The notes: generated by a model from the sequence alone, not told the origin. A stretch of DNA of 64,000 nucleotides from Hyphomicrobiales bacterium (GCA_900467185.1 UBPA01000013.1:1-64000), one strand, 5' to 3'. Shown: positions 9,855-19,583, counted from the first letter of the stretch. Numbers and translations are program-made.

Positions 9855-10863
9855 ATCTATCGGTCCAGAAAGGAACTCCAAGACCTTGTCGACCGTGCGC
9901 GCACTTACATTGCAGCCGCCAGCTCGGCCAATACCGGCAAAGCCTATGCCGCCGACTGGAAGCATTTCTCCGCCTGGGGCCGCCGATCCGGCCTGTCCCC
10001 CTCCCCCCGCAGCCGCAAACCGTTGGCCTCTAGACCACCGCATGCGCCTCGGGCGTTGCCGTTGGTACCCCGACGCGCGGGACGAAAGCCAATGCCGTAT
10101 CCACGATCGAGCGGCGTCTTTCCTCCTTATCGTGGAACTATGCCCAGCGCGGATTGACGCTCGATCGCAAGAATCGTCATATCACCCCAGTGCTGTCTGG
10201 CATTCGCAAAACTCACGCACAGCCGCCGGTGCAGAAAGAGGCGGTGCTGGCCGACGATATCATCGCTATGATCGAGGCGCTCGATCGCCGCACCCTTCGT
10301 TGCCTGCGTGATCGCGCCATGTTGCTGATCGGCTACGCTGGCGGCTTGCGTCGGTCAGAGATCGTCAGTCTCGATCTGAAGCCGGACCAGACCGAAGACG
10401 CGCGCGGGTGAATCGGAATTCTTGACCAGGGCATGCTCCTCACCTTGCGCGGTAAAACGGGGTGGCGAGGGGTGGAGGTCGGCCGCGGATCGTCCGATGC
10501 TACTTGACCAGTCGCCGCCGTCGAGACCTGGATCAAGTTTGCCAGGCACGCGCACGGCCCCCTCTGCCGCCGCGTCACAGGACAGGGCAAGACGGTCGGA
10601 TCCGAACGGTTAAATGATAAGGAGGTCGCTCGGATTGTTAAAAGGGCGGCAATGGCTGCCGGCGTTCGCGGCGATCTCAGCGAGATGGAGCGCGCCTTCA
10701 AGTTCTCCGGCCACTCTCTCCGCGCAGGTTTAGCCTCGTCCGCCGACGTCGATGAACGCTGTGTTTAGAAGCAACTGAGGCACGTATCGGCGGAAATGAC
10801 CCGCCGATATCAGCGGCGGCGGGACCGCTTCCGCATCCATCTGACAAGAGCTGGTGGTCTATA
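9855..10863 (+). pseudogene. Second, inactivated copy of the tyrosine recombinase
   Basis: Homologous throughout to the integrase at 1-879, both as protein (TIERRLSSLSWNYAQRG, RAMLLIGYAGGLRRSEIV, GHSLRAGLASSADVDER) and clearly at the DNA level. It is broken by a frameshift near 10000-10020 and four in-frame stops: TAG 10031, TGA 10409 (where the first copy has Trp), TGA 10505 and TAG 10766. It also supplies the N-terminal core-binding part (YIAAASSANTGKAYAADWKH) missing from the window-edge copy. Same orientation as the first copy, so the two form a long direct repeat about 10 kb apart. Confidence 0.9.
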
Positions 10864-11027
10864 CCGGCTCTCAGGCTCGGGCGCACAATTACGCGTGTCG
10901 CGACGTTGCAAACGTCGAACCCAAAATTAAAACTAGAATAGGAAATATTGAGACCGGCTGAAATGCCGCTCGGCCTGATCGATAGGACGCCGTCTCTCCA
11001 AGCAGAGAATTAACGCGGAGCCGGCTT

Positions 11028-11705
11028 TTACCAAGGCAACGGGTTTCCCTGCCAGTCGAGATAAAGGCTCTTGCCGCTTCCGGCATGCTCAGCCAAAACC
11101 ATCGCCATCCCCCTTACGCTTTCCTCAACGGAGATCTCTGCTTCTACCTTACCGTCGAGCGTTCCCATGGCAGTTGCCGCCCAGCCAGGATGGATCGACA
11201 GGATGCTTAGTTCTGGGTGATCTGCGTGAATCGTGCGCGCCAGCATGTTCAAAGCCACTTTGCTTGCACGATAAAGGTCAAGCTTCAGGCCAGGGTCCGT
11301 GTTGAGCGTAATGCTACCACGATGGGAAGACATCACGGCCAACGTCCCCTTAGCTGTCAGCCGGTCTAGCAAACGGTGCGCCAAACGGATCGGGCCGAAG
11401 CAATTGGTTAGCATGATGTGCAAGAATTCCTCATCGGTCGCTTCCGTAACCGAATTGTGCAGCGGACCGTAAATGCCGGCGACGAGGAAAATTACGTCGA
11501 ACGTCGCTCCGATCGATGTGCGCAGCGGTTCGATCTGATCCACCTGCGTGACGTCAACATGGGCGACCCGTGCCACTTGCGCGAGGGCTGTCGTATCAGC
11601 GCCGACGCGCGACGTGCCTGTGACCGACCAGCCCTGTGATTTGAGTGTCTGCGCCAGGCCGAGGCCAAGGCCGCGTTCAGCACCGATGATGAGGATAGAT
11701 GGCAT
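11028..11705 (-). CDS. Short-chain dehydrogenase/reductase (CsgA/C-factor-like)
   Basis: NAD(P)-dependent oxidoreductase of the classical SDR fold, 225 residues. The nucleotide-binding GAERGLGLGLAQ is near the N-terminus, catalytic Ser lies in VMSSHRGSI and the YxxxK in LYRASKVAL. Similar proteins are annotated as C-factor-like or SDR of unknown substrate. AAAGGAAATATC precedes the ATG. It lies 11 nt downstream of another SDR gene on the same strand, and both are divergent from a LysR regulator, suggesting a small LysR-controlled operon. Substrate cannot be predicted. Confidence 0.88.
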   Translation of the reverse strand: MPSILIIGAERGLGLGLAQTLKSQGWSVTGTSRVGADTTALAQVARVAHVDVTQVDQIEPLRTSIGATFDVIFLVAGIYGPLHNSVTEATDEEFLHIMLTNCFGPIRLAHRLLDRLTAKGTLAVMSSHRGSITLNTDPGLKLDLYRASKVALNMLARTIHADHPELSILSIHPGWAATAMGTLDGKVEAEISVEESVRGMAMVLAEHAGSGKSLYLDWQGNPLPW

Positions 11706-11716
11706 GATATTTCCTT

Positions 11717-12454
11717 TCAGAGTGCGGTAAAGCCGCCATCGGCCGTGACCAGCGTGCCGGTCATGAAACTCGATGCAGAGGACCCGAGGAATGCGATGAT
11801 TTCAGCGATTTCATGCGGCTGACCGACGCGGCCGAGAGGATGAGCGGAGCCGTAGCTCGCCAACGTGGCGCGGCTGTCCTGCACGATGCCTTCCAAGATG
11901 TCTGTCTCGATAACGCCTGGCGCGACGGCATTGGCCCGAATACCTCGGCCGCCGTACTCGACGGCAATCACCTTTGTCAGCTGCGCGATCGCGCCTTTGC
12001 TGGCGGCATAGACAGCCGTATCCTTCATGGCCACTTGAGCAACGATCGATGCGACGTTGACGATGACACCGCCATCGCCTTTGATCATGGCGCGCACAGC
12101 CTCTCGTGCATGCAAGAAAGTGCCGCGGGCGTTGATGGCCATGATGCCGTCCCAGTCCTCGACCGTCATATCGATTAGCGGGCGGTTCATCGTGCGTCCG
12201 GCATTGTTGACGAGGATATCGAGTCCGCCGAATGTGTAGCGAGCCAGCGCAACGCTGCGCAGTGCTGTCTCTTCCTCGGCGATGCTGCCCGTAAGCGTGA
12301 CGATACCATTTCCGGAAAGCTCGTGGACTGTCTCGCTGATGTCGCTCGCAACCACGCGGGCGCCCCGATCCCGCAGCATCAGTGCTGTCGCGCGACCGAT
12401 CCCTCGCGCTGCCCCCGTCACCAGAGCAATCTTGTTCTCGAACGTTTGGGTCAT
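11717..12454 (-). CDS. SDR-family oxidoreductase (FabG-like)
   Basis: Classical SDR, 245 residues: TGAARGIGRATAL cofactor loop, NNAG at the end of beta-4, catalytic Ser in VNVASIVAQ, YAASKGAI for Tyr and Lys, and a C-terminal TADGGFTAL typical of FabG-like enzymes. First gene of a two-gene unit with the SDR at 11028. The 94-nt gap to the divergent LysR gene should hold both promoters. The reaction is an alcohol/ketone redox step on an unknown substrate. Confidence 0.9.
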   Translation of the reverse strand: MTQTFENKIALVTGAARGIGRATALMLRDRGARVVASDISETVHELSGNGIVTLTGSIAEEETALRSVALARYTFGGLDILVNNAGRTMNRPLIDMTVEDWDGIMAINARGTFLHAREAVRAMIKGDGGVIVNVASIVAQVAMKDTAVYAASKGAIAQLTKVIAVEYGGRGIRANAVAPGVIETDILEGIVQDSRATLASYGSAHPLGRVGQPHEIAEIIAFLGSSASSFMTGTLVTADGGFTAL

Positions 12455-12548
12455 GATGTCTCCTTCACCTCGACCCTAAAACTCGGCGCTCTGGTTGATA
12501 ATGCCGATAATATTTACAACATTGCGTGGTTGTGCTTCATAAAGTGGG

Positions 12549-13442
12549 ATGAAAACAGCAGACTTTGCCCGCATTCGCGCCTTCCTCGCGGTGGCCGACC
12601 ACTTCAGCTTCTCGCGCGCCGCTGACATGCTCGGGATGACATCTTCGGCTGTCAGCCAGATCGTTCGCGAGTTTGAGGCCCATCTGGGACAACAGCTTTT
12701 TCTGCGGACGACCCGCACAGTCAGTCTCACCGAACAGGGTGCATTGTTGCAGGAACGCATGGCACCGCTCTTGGCCGAAATGGATCACGCTCTGCTGCAA
12801 AGTCGCGATGCGGCGGGCCGTCCGGCCGGGACGGTCCGGATTTTGGCATTTCGGTCGGCAGGGGAGAAATTCATCCTTCCGGCTCTGCCGGCTTTGCGCC
12901 ACGAGTTTCCGGAAATCAATCTGGACATCACCCTTGACGACAACGTCAAAGACCACGTCGCAGCAGGCTTTGACTTAGCCATAACAATCGGTGAGGTGAT
13001 CGCGCAGGATATGATCGCGGCTCCGCTGGGGGGTGAGTTAAGACAGATCGTCGTGGCATCACCCGCGTATCTCTCTCGTCGTGGCGTGCCTGCTCATCCT
13101 CGCGCCCTTCTATCGCACGAATGCATTTGCTGGCGCTGGCCTGGACAACAGCACCCATTTCCTTGGGAGTTTTTCGAGGAAGGCCGATGGTTTTCGGTCA
13201 ATCCGATCGGCAGTGTTATCGTAAATGATAAGCCTTTGGCCCTACGGATGGCTTTGGTCGGCCATGGAATAGCCTTTGCCATAGAAGATACCGTTCGGGA
13301 TCACATCAAGGCTGGTCACCTAGTTCCGCTGCTCGAAGCCTGGAGCGCGCCGTTTCCCGGATTTTACCTCAGCTACGCGCGCCAACGCCACATGTCAGCC
13401 GCCACTAGAGCCGTTATCGATCGCATCCGTTCAACCAATTAG
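12549..13442 (+). CDS. LysR-family transcriptional regulator
   Basis: 297 residues with the LysR winged HTH at the N-terminus (RIRAFLAVADHFSFSRAADM then SSAVSQIVREFEAHLGQQLF) and a periplasmic-binding-like effector domain from about residue 90. Divergent from the two SDR genes, the usual arrangement for a LysR activator of its neighbour. The intergenic stretch includes GATAATGCCGATAATATT, a possible but unproven T-N11-A type site. The inducer is unknown. Confidence 0.92.
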   Translation: MKTADFARIRAFLAVADHFSFSRAADMLGMTSSAVSQIVREFEAHLGQQLFLRTTRTVSLTEQGALLQERMAPLLAEMDHALLQSRDAAGRPAGTVRILAFRSAGEKFILPALPALRHEFPEINLDITLDDNVKDHVAAGFDLAITIGEVIAQDMIAAPLGGELRQIVVASPAYLSRRGVPAHPRALLSHECICWRWPGQQHPFPWEFFEEGRWFSVNPIGSVIVNDKPLALRMALVGHGIAFAIEDTVRDHIKAGHLVPLLEAWSAPFPGFYLSYARQRHMSAATRAVIDRIRSTN

Positions 13443-13895
13443 CTCGAGCACAAAGACGTTCGCACTCGAAGTCGGAATATCAAAAAATCGCAGGGACCCT
13501 AATATTCGCGACAAAATCATCAACGATGTATTTTCAGGAAATTTTTGTCGCAAAAACCCGCTGCAAAAAGCTAACACTTGCGACCGACTTTTGCACGACC
13601 GGAAGTGACCCTTTTGAGCCTTTCACCGCATATCGATACGTATCAGGCTGCATCGACTTGCTCTTTAACTTCCGCAGCTTTTTATCAGAAGCTAAAGACG
13701 CGAAGGAAGCAAAGGTCGACCAGGTAAGGCTGTCGCAACCGTGCGAAGCGCGGTGCACTATCGATGTCGAATGCTTCAACATCTGTTTTTGATCCTCAAG
13801 CTCTTCCGCAATAGCACCAACAGACACGTTGGAGGCATCGGAACGACGAGAGCCAACAGAGCAAAATCAGCCTTTGCTGTAGCCTGCTAGTTCGA
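13443..13895. other. Intergenic region without recognisable gene
   Basis: About 450 nt between the LysR gene and the response regulator. Short frames exist on both strands but show no motif or ribosome binding site that I trust. Base composition is lower in GC than the flanking genes. I see no terminator or repeat. Confidence 0.4.
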
Positions 13896-14294
13896 TCATC
13901 CCTGTACGATCTGCTCGGCGATCCCGTCGAGTGCCTGTACGACAGAGGCGGGCGGGTAAGGCTTCGAAAAGAAGATGCCGTTTTCCGGTACCGTCTCGTG
14001 AGTCACGTTTACATGCCCCGACGCGATAATGACGGAGACGCGAGGCCAACGATCTCGAACGGCATAAGCCAGCTTCAAACCGTCCATCGATCCCGGCATA
14101 TCGACATCGGTGAAAAGGATGCGGATCTCGTCGTGCTTTTCCATGAGGCTGATTGCTTCTGCCGCGTTCGCCGCCCCGTACACGGTGAAGCCAGCATCCT
14201 CGATCATGTCGAACGCGTCCATGAGGAGAAGCGGCTCGTCCTCAACGACGAGGACGGCGATGCGGCGGCGGTCATAACTTTGTCCCATGATCAA
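13896..14294 (-). CDS. Single-domain response regulator (CheY-like receiver)
   Basis: Receiver domain only, 132 residues, no output domain. Acidic pocket VVEDEP, phospho-acceptor Asp in LFTDVDMPG, the Thr/Ser switch region IIASGH and the conserved Lys in FFSKPYPP are all present. Its start overlaps the 3' end of the histidine kinase gene by 4 nt (ATGA), so the two are translationally coupled. Such Rec-only partners of HWE kinases are common in Rhizobiales and may act as phosphate sinks or on a protein target. Confidence 0.93.
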   Translation of the reverse strand: MIMGQSYDRRRIAVLVVEDEPLLLMDAFDMIEDAGFTVYGAANAAEAISLMEKHDEIRILFTDVDMPGSMDGLKLAYAVRDRWPRVSVIIASGHVNVTHETVPENGIFFSKPYPPASVVQALDGIAEQIVQG

Positions 14295-15346
14295 TCCCGT
14301 GCGAGACCAGTGTCATCCGGTCGCAGCGTACCTTCCAGCTCGTATTCGATTCCACCCGGCACGTATCGTGTCTTTGCGCTTCCCTCGAAATAGGCAGGCA
14401 CTACGCGTTCGGTAAGGCGTGAACCAAACCCGCGCCTTAAAGGTTCCGCAACTTCCGGCCCGCCTGCTTCGATCCAGCTAAACCTAAAGCCGTTGTCTCG
14501 TGATGAAATCCAATAAATGTTAACGTTACCGCCGTTGGTTGATAGTGCGCCGTACTTGGTGGCGTTCGTCGCCAGTTCATGGATCGCCAGCGCCAGCCCG
14601 AGAGAACGCTGTGCTTCTAGAGCAAGCGAGGGGCCACTTATCTGGAAACGTCCCGTACCGTCATCGTGTGCGGAGACGGCCGTCCTGACGAGCGTTTCGA
14701 CATCAGCTGCCGACCAATCGGTGGCGGTCAATGCGTCCTGGGCGCGGGCGAGCGCCTGGATACGAGCTGACGCAAGCCCGGCAGCGCGTTTAGGATCTGT
14801 TGTGTTCCGCAGGCTTTGCGAAACCACGGCTTGGACCATGGCCAGGGTGTTTTTCATGCGATGCGATAGTTCGCGCTGCAGGATGCGTTGCTGTCGTTCC
14901 CGATCCCTCTGCTCCCCGAGCAACCGTTGCTGTTCGCTTACGAGTTCACGGCTTCGTGCCCGCTCTTCTCGCAGGCCATCGACCGCTCTGTGCATGACCT
15001 GAATCAGAAGAATATCGACACCTACGACGCCCACATAAAACGACAGCGCCACGAGTACCGAGGTGTCCATCGAGAACATGCCGAACGGTGGAATAAACCA
15101 ATACCAGGCAGCAATGCCGCAGGCGAGGGCACAGACTGCTCCAGGCAAAATACCTGCAAGAAATGTGGTTACGATGACCGCCGGGAAGAAGGTCAGATAG
15201 GGAAAGCCCGGCGGCAGAAGATGGTCGAACAGGAGCCTGGTGAAGAGGGCGACTGCAAAGGCAATAGCCGCGATACCCCATGCGAGAACAGGACCGGAGC
15301 GAACGCGGTCACTTAATGTGAAGAGTCTAGATCCGAGTGAGGTCAT
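14291..15346 (-). CDS. HWE-family sensor histidine kinase with DUF4118 membrane domain
   Basis: 351 residues from the ATG at 15346. N-terminal DUF4118-type region with three to four TM helices (about 20-115), a coiled-coil linker (about 120-158), then the HWE kinase core: phospho-His 162 in RELSHRMKNTLAMVQ, N-box ELATNATKYGAL, and the W-x-E of SWIEAGGPEV. There is no periplasmic sensing domain, so the signal may be membrane-related. Coupled to the downstream receiver protein. Confidence 0.9.
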   Translation of the reverse strand: MTSLGSRLFTLSDRVRSGPVLAWGIAAIAFAVALFTRLLFDHLLPPGFPYLTFFPAVIVTTFLAGILPGAVCALACGIAAWYWFIPPFGMFSMDTSVLVALSFYVGVVGVDILLIQVMHRAVDGLREERARSRELVSEQQRLLGEQRDRERQQRILQRELSHRMKNTLAMVQAVVSQSLRNTTDPKRAAGLASARIQALARAQDALTATDWSAADVETLVRTAVSAHDDGTGRFQISGPSLALEAQRSLGLALAIHELATNATKYGALSTNGGNVNIYWISSRDNGFRFSWIEAGGPEVAEPLRRGFGSRLTERVVPAYFEGSAKTRYVPGGIEYELEGTLRPDDTGLARD

Positions 15347-15920
15347 GCCGCCAGAATGTCCGCGATAGGAGCTTCTGCTTCGGCGCTTCACGTCGGTTCG
15401 TCAACCTGGAAATACCTCAAGGCGAAGCGAAACCCTTTAGTCGGTCGGCGAATCACGATGAACACCACGACGAGAACGGACTGCCGGAATGAGCAACTCG
15501 TCGTCAGGCTAGGCTGAAGGCGCACCGAGACTTTAGACACGATCGCGGCCGTCTTGCCCCTCGATTCACGCGCGAGCTCACTGAGCCCTGACCAACCGAA
15601 ACCAAGATTTCGAAACGCTCCGTCTTCTCGTCAACGAGGGGATGTGTGCCAAGACGCTACGGGCGCTGACCTCCGACCTCCCATATCTGCAAGCGTGATT
15701 GCTGGCCGCCACTGACGGCCCCTCCTCTGGTTGGCTCCCGCGGCCACGCGGCGTCATCTGTGACATGACAGATCCTTACGCATCGTGCCGAATAACTCGA
15801 CACGGTCGCCGTCATCCTTCCGTTCGAACGGAGCGAGGAGCTGGCCGAATACCCATCGATCAATCTTGAAACGCAACGCCGTTTGGTCAACGAGAGTATG
15901 GGCAAAAACACGCTGCGATC
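15347..15920. other. Intergenic region, possibly gene remnants
   Basis: About 570 nt between the kinase gene and the ROK regulator gene. On the minus strand two short stretches about 240 nt apart resemble each other (each reads CTCGTTGAC followed by a GTTTC-containing segment near 15890 and 15640), perhaps a decayed duplication. No gene is supported. Confidence 0.3.
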
Positions 15921-17114
15921 TCAAGTCAGCCGGCCGTGATGTCGCAGCACCAAGCCAACGGCGCCCATGCAGTTGTCGTTATCGAGAAAGCGGCCGATGA
16001 CAAAAGCGGGATTGGCACCTTCTCCGTCGCCTGCCTTGACCAGTGTGTGCCGGCTGTAAGCTAAGCGGATGGGGGCGAGCAGCATTTCGCCCGCCGCTGC
16101 CATTCCGCCGCTTATGACGAAAAGGCCTGGATTGAGAATGGTTCCGACCGTTGCGAGCCCGCGGCCTGCCGCCTCGCCCGCATCCTCCAAAAGGCGCTGG
16201 AAGCCAAGGTCGCCGGCCTGCGCCATCTTCACGAATTCCGCCAAGCCGATGCTGCGCGCAAGACGTCGCTCCGCAATGCCGAGTACCGCCGATCCGCCGC
16301 ACGAAAGCTCCATGCAACCGCGATTACCGCAGGTACAAAGATCGCCACGGGGGTCGAGGACCATATGGCCGAATTCGCCTACCGTACCTGCTGCACCCGT
16401 CAACACCTTGCCGTTGGCGACGATCGCGCCGCCGATGCTGAGGTCCAGCTTGAACAGCACGAAATTGTCGAAGCCCGCCGCAGCCCCCCACATCATCTCG
16501 GCCAGAGCCGCGCAATTGCTCTCGTTGTCGGCAAAGATCGGCTTCTGCAGCACGGGCTCGAAAGTCGCGCGCAGATCGACACCCTGCCAGCCCGGAAGCT
16601 GCGAGCTCCGCAAGATGCGCCCACTGGCAGCAATCGGTGCGGAGACGGCAAAACCGACACCAAGAAGCCCTGAATAGGGTAGACTGTGCTCCTTGTAGAT
16701 GTTGTCGATCGCCTGCTTTGCCGTGCGCGTCGCCCGTTCCGGCTTGTAATCTTGCTCCAGCGGAATAGCGACGTCCGCGACGATATTGTGGGCGACATCG
16801 GCCAGCACCACCCGCAATTCGTTGCGCCCGAGGAGGACGCCGAGACAGGTTCCGGCTTCCGGATTGAGCGAATGCGCAAGCGCCGGCCGACCAATGCTGG
16901 GGCTGCGCGTCTCCACCTCGACAACCAGGCTCGATCGACGGAGATCGGCCAGGATCGTGGAAACGGTCGAACGTGCAAGTCCAGTCGTGCGGGCGATCTG
17001 TGCGGTACTGACCGCGCCGTGTCCGCTCAGGGCGCGAACGACGCGCGCCACCGGCGTATCGACCTGGCGCTCATCGAGAAGGCCCCGCAAACCGCCGCTG
17101 ATCATATTGGCCAT
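15921..17114 (-). CDS. ROK-family transcriptional repressor (NagC/XylR-like)
   Basis: Sugar-responsive repressor, about 397 residues from ATG 17114, which follows GGGGAGGCGACA. The N-terminal winged HTH (AQIARTTGLARSTVSTILAD) is followed by a ROK domain with the glucokinase-like ATP fold and the zinc motif CTCGNRGCMEL (about residues 255-265). It is divergent from the sugar ABC operon; the intervening 218 nt carries two inverted repeats built on TGTCA/TGACA. It most likely represses that operon and is released by the transported sugar (inference from family). Confidence 0.92.
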   Translation of the reverse strand: MANMISGGLRGLLDERQVDTPVARVVRALSGHGAVSTAQIARTTGLARSTVSTILADLRRSSLVVEVETRSPSIGRPALAHSLNPEAGTCLGVLLGRNELRVVLADVAHNIVADVAIPLEQDYKPERATRTAKQAIDNIYKEHSLPYSGLLGVGFAVSAPIAASGRILRSSQLPGWQGVDLRATFEPVLQKPIFADNESNCAALAEMMWGAAAGFDNFVLFKLDLSIGGAIVANGKVLTGAAGTVGEFGHMVLDPRGDLCTCGNRGCMELSCGGSAVLGIAERRLARSIGLAEFVKMAQAGDLGFQRLLEDAGEAAGRGLATVGTILNPGLFVISGGMAAAGEMLLAPIRLAYSRHTLVKAGDGEGANPAFVIGRFLDNDNCMGAVGLVLRHHGRLT

Positions 17115-17201
17115 TGTCGCCTCCCCTGCCCGCATCCGACGCCCGCCTGAACGCGTTCAGGAACAGACGCCCGTCGGCCGCGTGTCACTGCTATCTTCTA
17201 T

Positions 17202-17211
17202 GACATATGTC
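17202..17211. promoter_or_regulatory. Palindrome GACATATGTC, candidate ROK operator 1
   Basis: Perfect 10-bp palindrome in the ROK/ABC divergent intergenic region, with half-site GACAT similar to the TGACA of the second inverted repeat at 17244-17257. Candidate repressor site. Confidence 0.4.
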
Positions 17212-17243
17212 GGCCGATCACAATTCCGTTTTCGACCGACTTT

Positions 17244-17257
17244 TGTCACGCCTGACA
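17244..17257. promoter_or_regulatory. Inverted repeat TGTCA-CGCC-TGACA, candidate ROK operator 2
   Basis: Perfect 5-bp inverted repeat with a 4-nt centre, ending 10 bp before the -35 box of the ABC operon promoter. It is well placed for repression of the operon. Confidence 0.42.
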
Positions 17258-17266
17258 TAAATCGTA

Positions 17267-17295
17267 TTGACAATCGACCGCACGGAAAGTCTAAA
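17267..17295 (+). promoter_or_regulatory. Predicted sigma-70 promoter of the sugar ABC operon
   Basis: TTGACA at 17267-17272, a 17-nt spacer and TCTAAA at 17290-17295, 37 nt before the binding-protein start codon. The perfect -35 box is notable for this high-GC sequence. Confidence 0.55.
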
Positions 17296-17332
17296 AGATA
17301 CCGAGGATGAGGAAACACCAAGGGAGGACACC

Positions 17333-18577
17333 ATGAGCATGATCAAAAATGCATTGCGGACGGGCACGATTCTCGCAACGCTAGCGCTGTCGAGCGGCGC
17401 CGCTTTCGCCGAAGACATAACGCTCTGGACGCTCAATTTCAGCTCAGAAGCGTCGAACGCCGCGATGCAGAAAATTGCCTCCGATTTCGAGGCTGCCAAT
17501 CCCGGCGTCAATGTCGAGATCGTCACGCGCGGCGTCGATGATCACAAGACGGCCCTTCGCGTCGCTGCCGGCTCGGATCGCGGGCCCGATATCTTCTTCA
17601 GCTGGGCGGGCCTCGGCCTTGGCGGCGAATACATCAAGGCGGGCCTCAGCCTGCCGCTCGACAAATATTACGCGAAAGACAAGTGGGACGACGAGCTCGT
17701 TCCGGCGGCGGCATCGTTCTCCAAGATCTACGAGGGCGGTCGCCACGGCGTGCCCTTTACCTTCAAGGGCGAGGCGCTCTATTACAACAAGGCGCTGTTT
17801 CAGCAGGCGGGCATCACCGAAGCCCCGAAGGACTACGACGCACTGGTTGCAGACGCCGAAAAGCTGAAAGCCGCCGGCATCCCGGCCATCACCTTCGGCG
17901 GGACGGTCAATTGGCACCTGATGCGACTGATGGACGTCATCCTTGAGTCCAAGTGCGGCATCGAGAAGCATGATGCCTTGATGAATATGAAGACGAGCTG
18001 GAAGACCGAGCCCTGCGCCGCAGCCTCTTTTGCGGAGCTCGACACCTGGAGCAAGAATTACATTCTCAGCCCGTTCATGGGCATCGACAACGCCCAGTCG
18101 TTTAACCTTTTTGTCGCCGGTCGTGCCGCCATGATGCTTGAAGGCGACTGGCTGGTGCAGCAGCTTGCAGAGGCGGGAAACCTCGACGACTACGACGTCT
18201 TCCCCTTCCCCACCGGCACCAATCGGCTCTACGGTTTTGCCGAATACCACTACATCAGCAGCAAGAGCAAATATCCGGACACGGCCGCCAAGTTCCTGGA
18301 CTATTTCATGTCGACGCCGGTGCAGCAGGCCAGCCTCGGGCAGTTCAGCACGACCTCGATCAACAAGAACGTCACCTATAAGGATCTGCGTCCGCTCGAC
18401 CAGAAGTGGGTCGATATCTTCAACACCTATACCCAGGTCTACATGAATGGCGATCAGGCGTTCCCGCTTGATGTGACGACGGAGTATTTCCGGGTCATCA
18501 ATGAAGTGGCGAGCGGCAACATGGCGGCGGCAGATGCCGGCGGCCAGCTTCAAGCCTTCATCGACAACAGACGCTAA
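17333..18577 (+). CDS. Sugar ABC transporter periplasmic binding protein (family 1)
   Basis: 414-residue extracellular solute-binding protein with a signal peptide (about 1-24, cleavage near AAFAED). ATG at 17333 follows GGGAGGACACC. Typical CUT1 binding-protein features are seen: SSEASNAAMQKIASDFEAAN at the start, the VPFTFKGEALYYNK hinge region, and GRAAMMLEGDWLVQ. It leads an operon with two permeases, a glycoside hydrolase and an ATPase. The ligand is probably an oligosaccharide or glycoside; ROK control supports a sugar. Confidence 0.93.
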   Translation: MSMIKNALRTGTILATLALSSGAAFAEDITLWTLNFSSEASNAAMQKIASDFEAANPGVNVEIVTRGVDDHKTALRVAAGSDRGPDIFFSWAGLGLGGEYIKAGLSLPLDKYYAKDKWDDELVPAAASFSKIYEGGRHGVPFTFKGEALYYNKALFQQAGITEAPKDYDALVADAEKLKAAGIPAITFGGTVNWHLMRLMDVILESKCGIEKHDALMNMKTSWKTEPCAAASFAELDTWSKNYILSPFMGIDNAQSFNLFVAGRAAMMLEGDWLVQQLAEAGNLDDYDVFPFPTGTNRLYGFAEYHYISSKSKYPDTAAKFLDYFMSTPVQQASLGQFSTTSINKNVTYKDLRPLDQKWVDIFNTYTQVYMNGDQAFPLDVTTEYFRVINEVASGNMAAADAGGQLQAFIDNRR

Positions 18578-18683
18578 GCGTCATCCCGAGCCGGCCTTCG
18601 CGAAGTAAGGCCGGCCTTCCTCCCACGCTGCTACATTCGCCTGCGTGCCGCGCGGGCTGCGTGCGCACAGCATGGAGTGTCTC

Positions 18684-19583
18684 ATGACGTCCAGATCCAT
18701 CTTTTCTGACCAACGCATGCAGGCCGCGATGCTAATCGCCCCGGCCATCGTCATCTACATCGTGTTTGCTATCTACCCCATGGTGGACGTCGTTGCCTTG
18801 AGTTTTCAGCGATGGAACGGGCTCGATGCCAGCAAGGAATTCGTCGGTCTCAGCAATTACGTCGATATTTTCACGAAGGACCCGGTGTTCTGGGGAGCGT
18901 TTCGCAACACCGTCATCTGGACGATCCTGTCGACCATATTCCCGCCGCTTGTCGGACTTCTGCTGGCGCTCGGGGTCAACCAGCCGATCTTCGGGCGGAA
19001 TGGCCTGCGGGCCATCTTCTATCTCCCGGTCATCATCGCCCCGATCGCGGTCGCCACGATGTGGCGCTGGATGTACGACCCCTTCTTCGGACTGTTCGGC
19101 CAGCTTCTGACATCCATGGGGCTCCAGAGCTGGATCCAGGACTGGCTGGGAAATCGCAGCATTGCGCTGTATTCCGCCTTCGTTGCCTATCTCTGGCAGA
19201 CCGTCGGGTTCTCCATGGTGCTGTTCCTGGCGGGGCTTCAGGGCGTCAGCAAGACGCTGATCGAGGCCGCCCGCATCGACGGCGCCGGACGCTGGAAGGT
19301 GTTTCGTCATGTCACGTTCCCGGCCCTGAAACCGACCATTACCGTTGTTCTGGTGCTCGCCATCATCTCCTCGCTCAAGGCCTTTGACATCATCTACGGT
19401 CTGACGGGCGGCGGGCCGGCGCAATCGACTCAGATGCTGGCACTCTGGGCCTTTACCCAGTCGATGCAGATCTTCGATTTCGGCCGCGGCAGCGCCATCT
19501 CGGTCGTGCTGTTGCTCATCACCCTTTCCGTCGTCATCCCCTACCTGCGCTGGACGCGGAAATCCGAGGAGAATGAGGAATGA
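18684..19583 (+). CDS. Sugar ABC transporter permease (MalF type)
   Basis: 299 residues, six TM helices, with the EAA loop EAARIDGAGRWKVFRHVTFP that contacts the ATPase. Start ATG 18684 follows GGAG at good spacing. It overlaps the next permease by 4 nt (ATGA), so the two are coupled. A 106-nt gap separates it from the binding-protein gene. MalF/UgpA-like CUT1 permease. Confidence 0.93.
   Translation: MTSRSIFSDQRMQAAMLIAPAIVIYIVFAIYPMVDVVALSFQRWNGLDASKEFVGLSNYVDIFTKDPVFWGAFRNTVIWTILSTIFPPLVGLLLALGVNQPIFGRNGLRAIFYLPVIIAPIAVATMWRWMYDPFFGLFGQLLTSMGLQSWIQDWLGNRSIALYSAFVAYLWQTVGFSMVLFLAGLQGVSKTLIEAARIDGAGRWKVFRHVTFPALKPTITVVLVLAIISSLKAFDIIYGLTGGGPAQSTQMLALWAFTQSMQIFDFGRGSAISVVLLLITLSVVIPYLRWTRKSEENEE

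Noticed and set aside
17444..18553. Long open frame antisense to the sugar-binding protein gene
   Set aside because: Pure shadow of a well-supported gene with signal peptide and family motifs on the plus strand.
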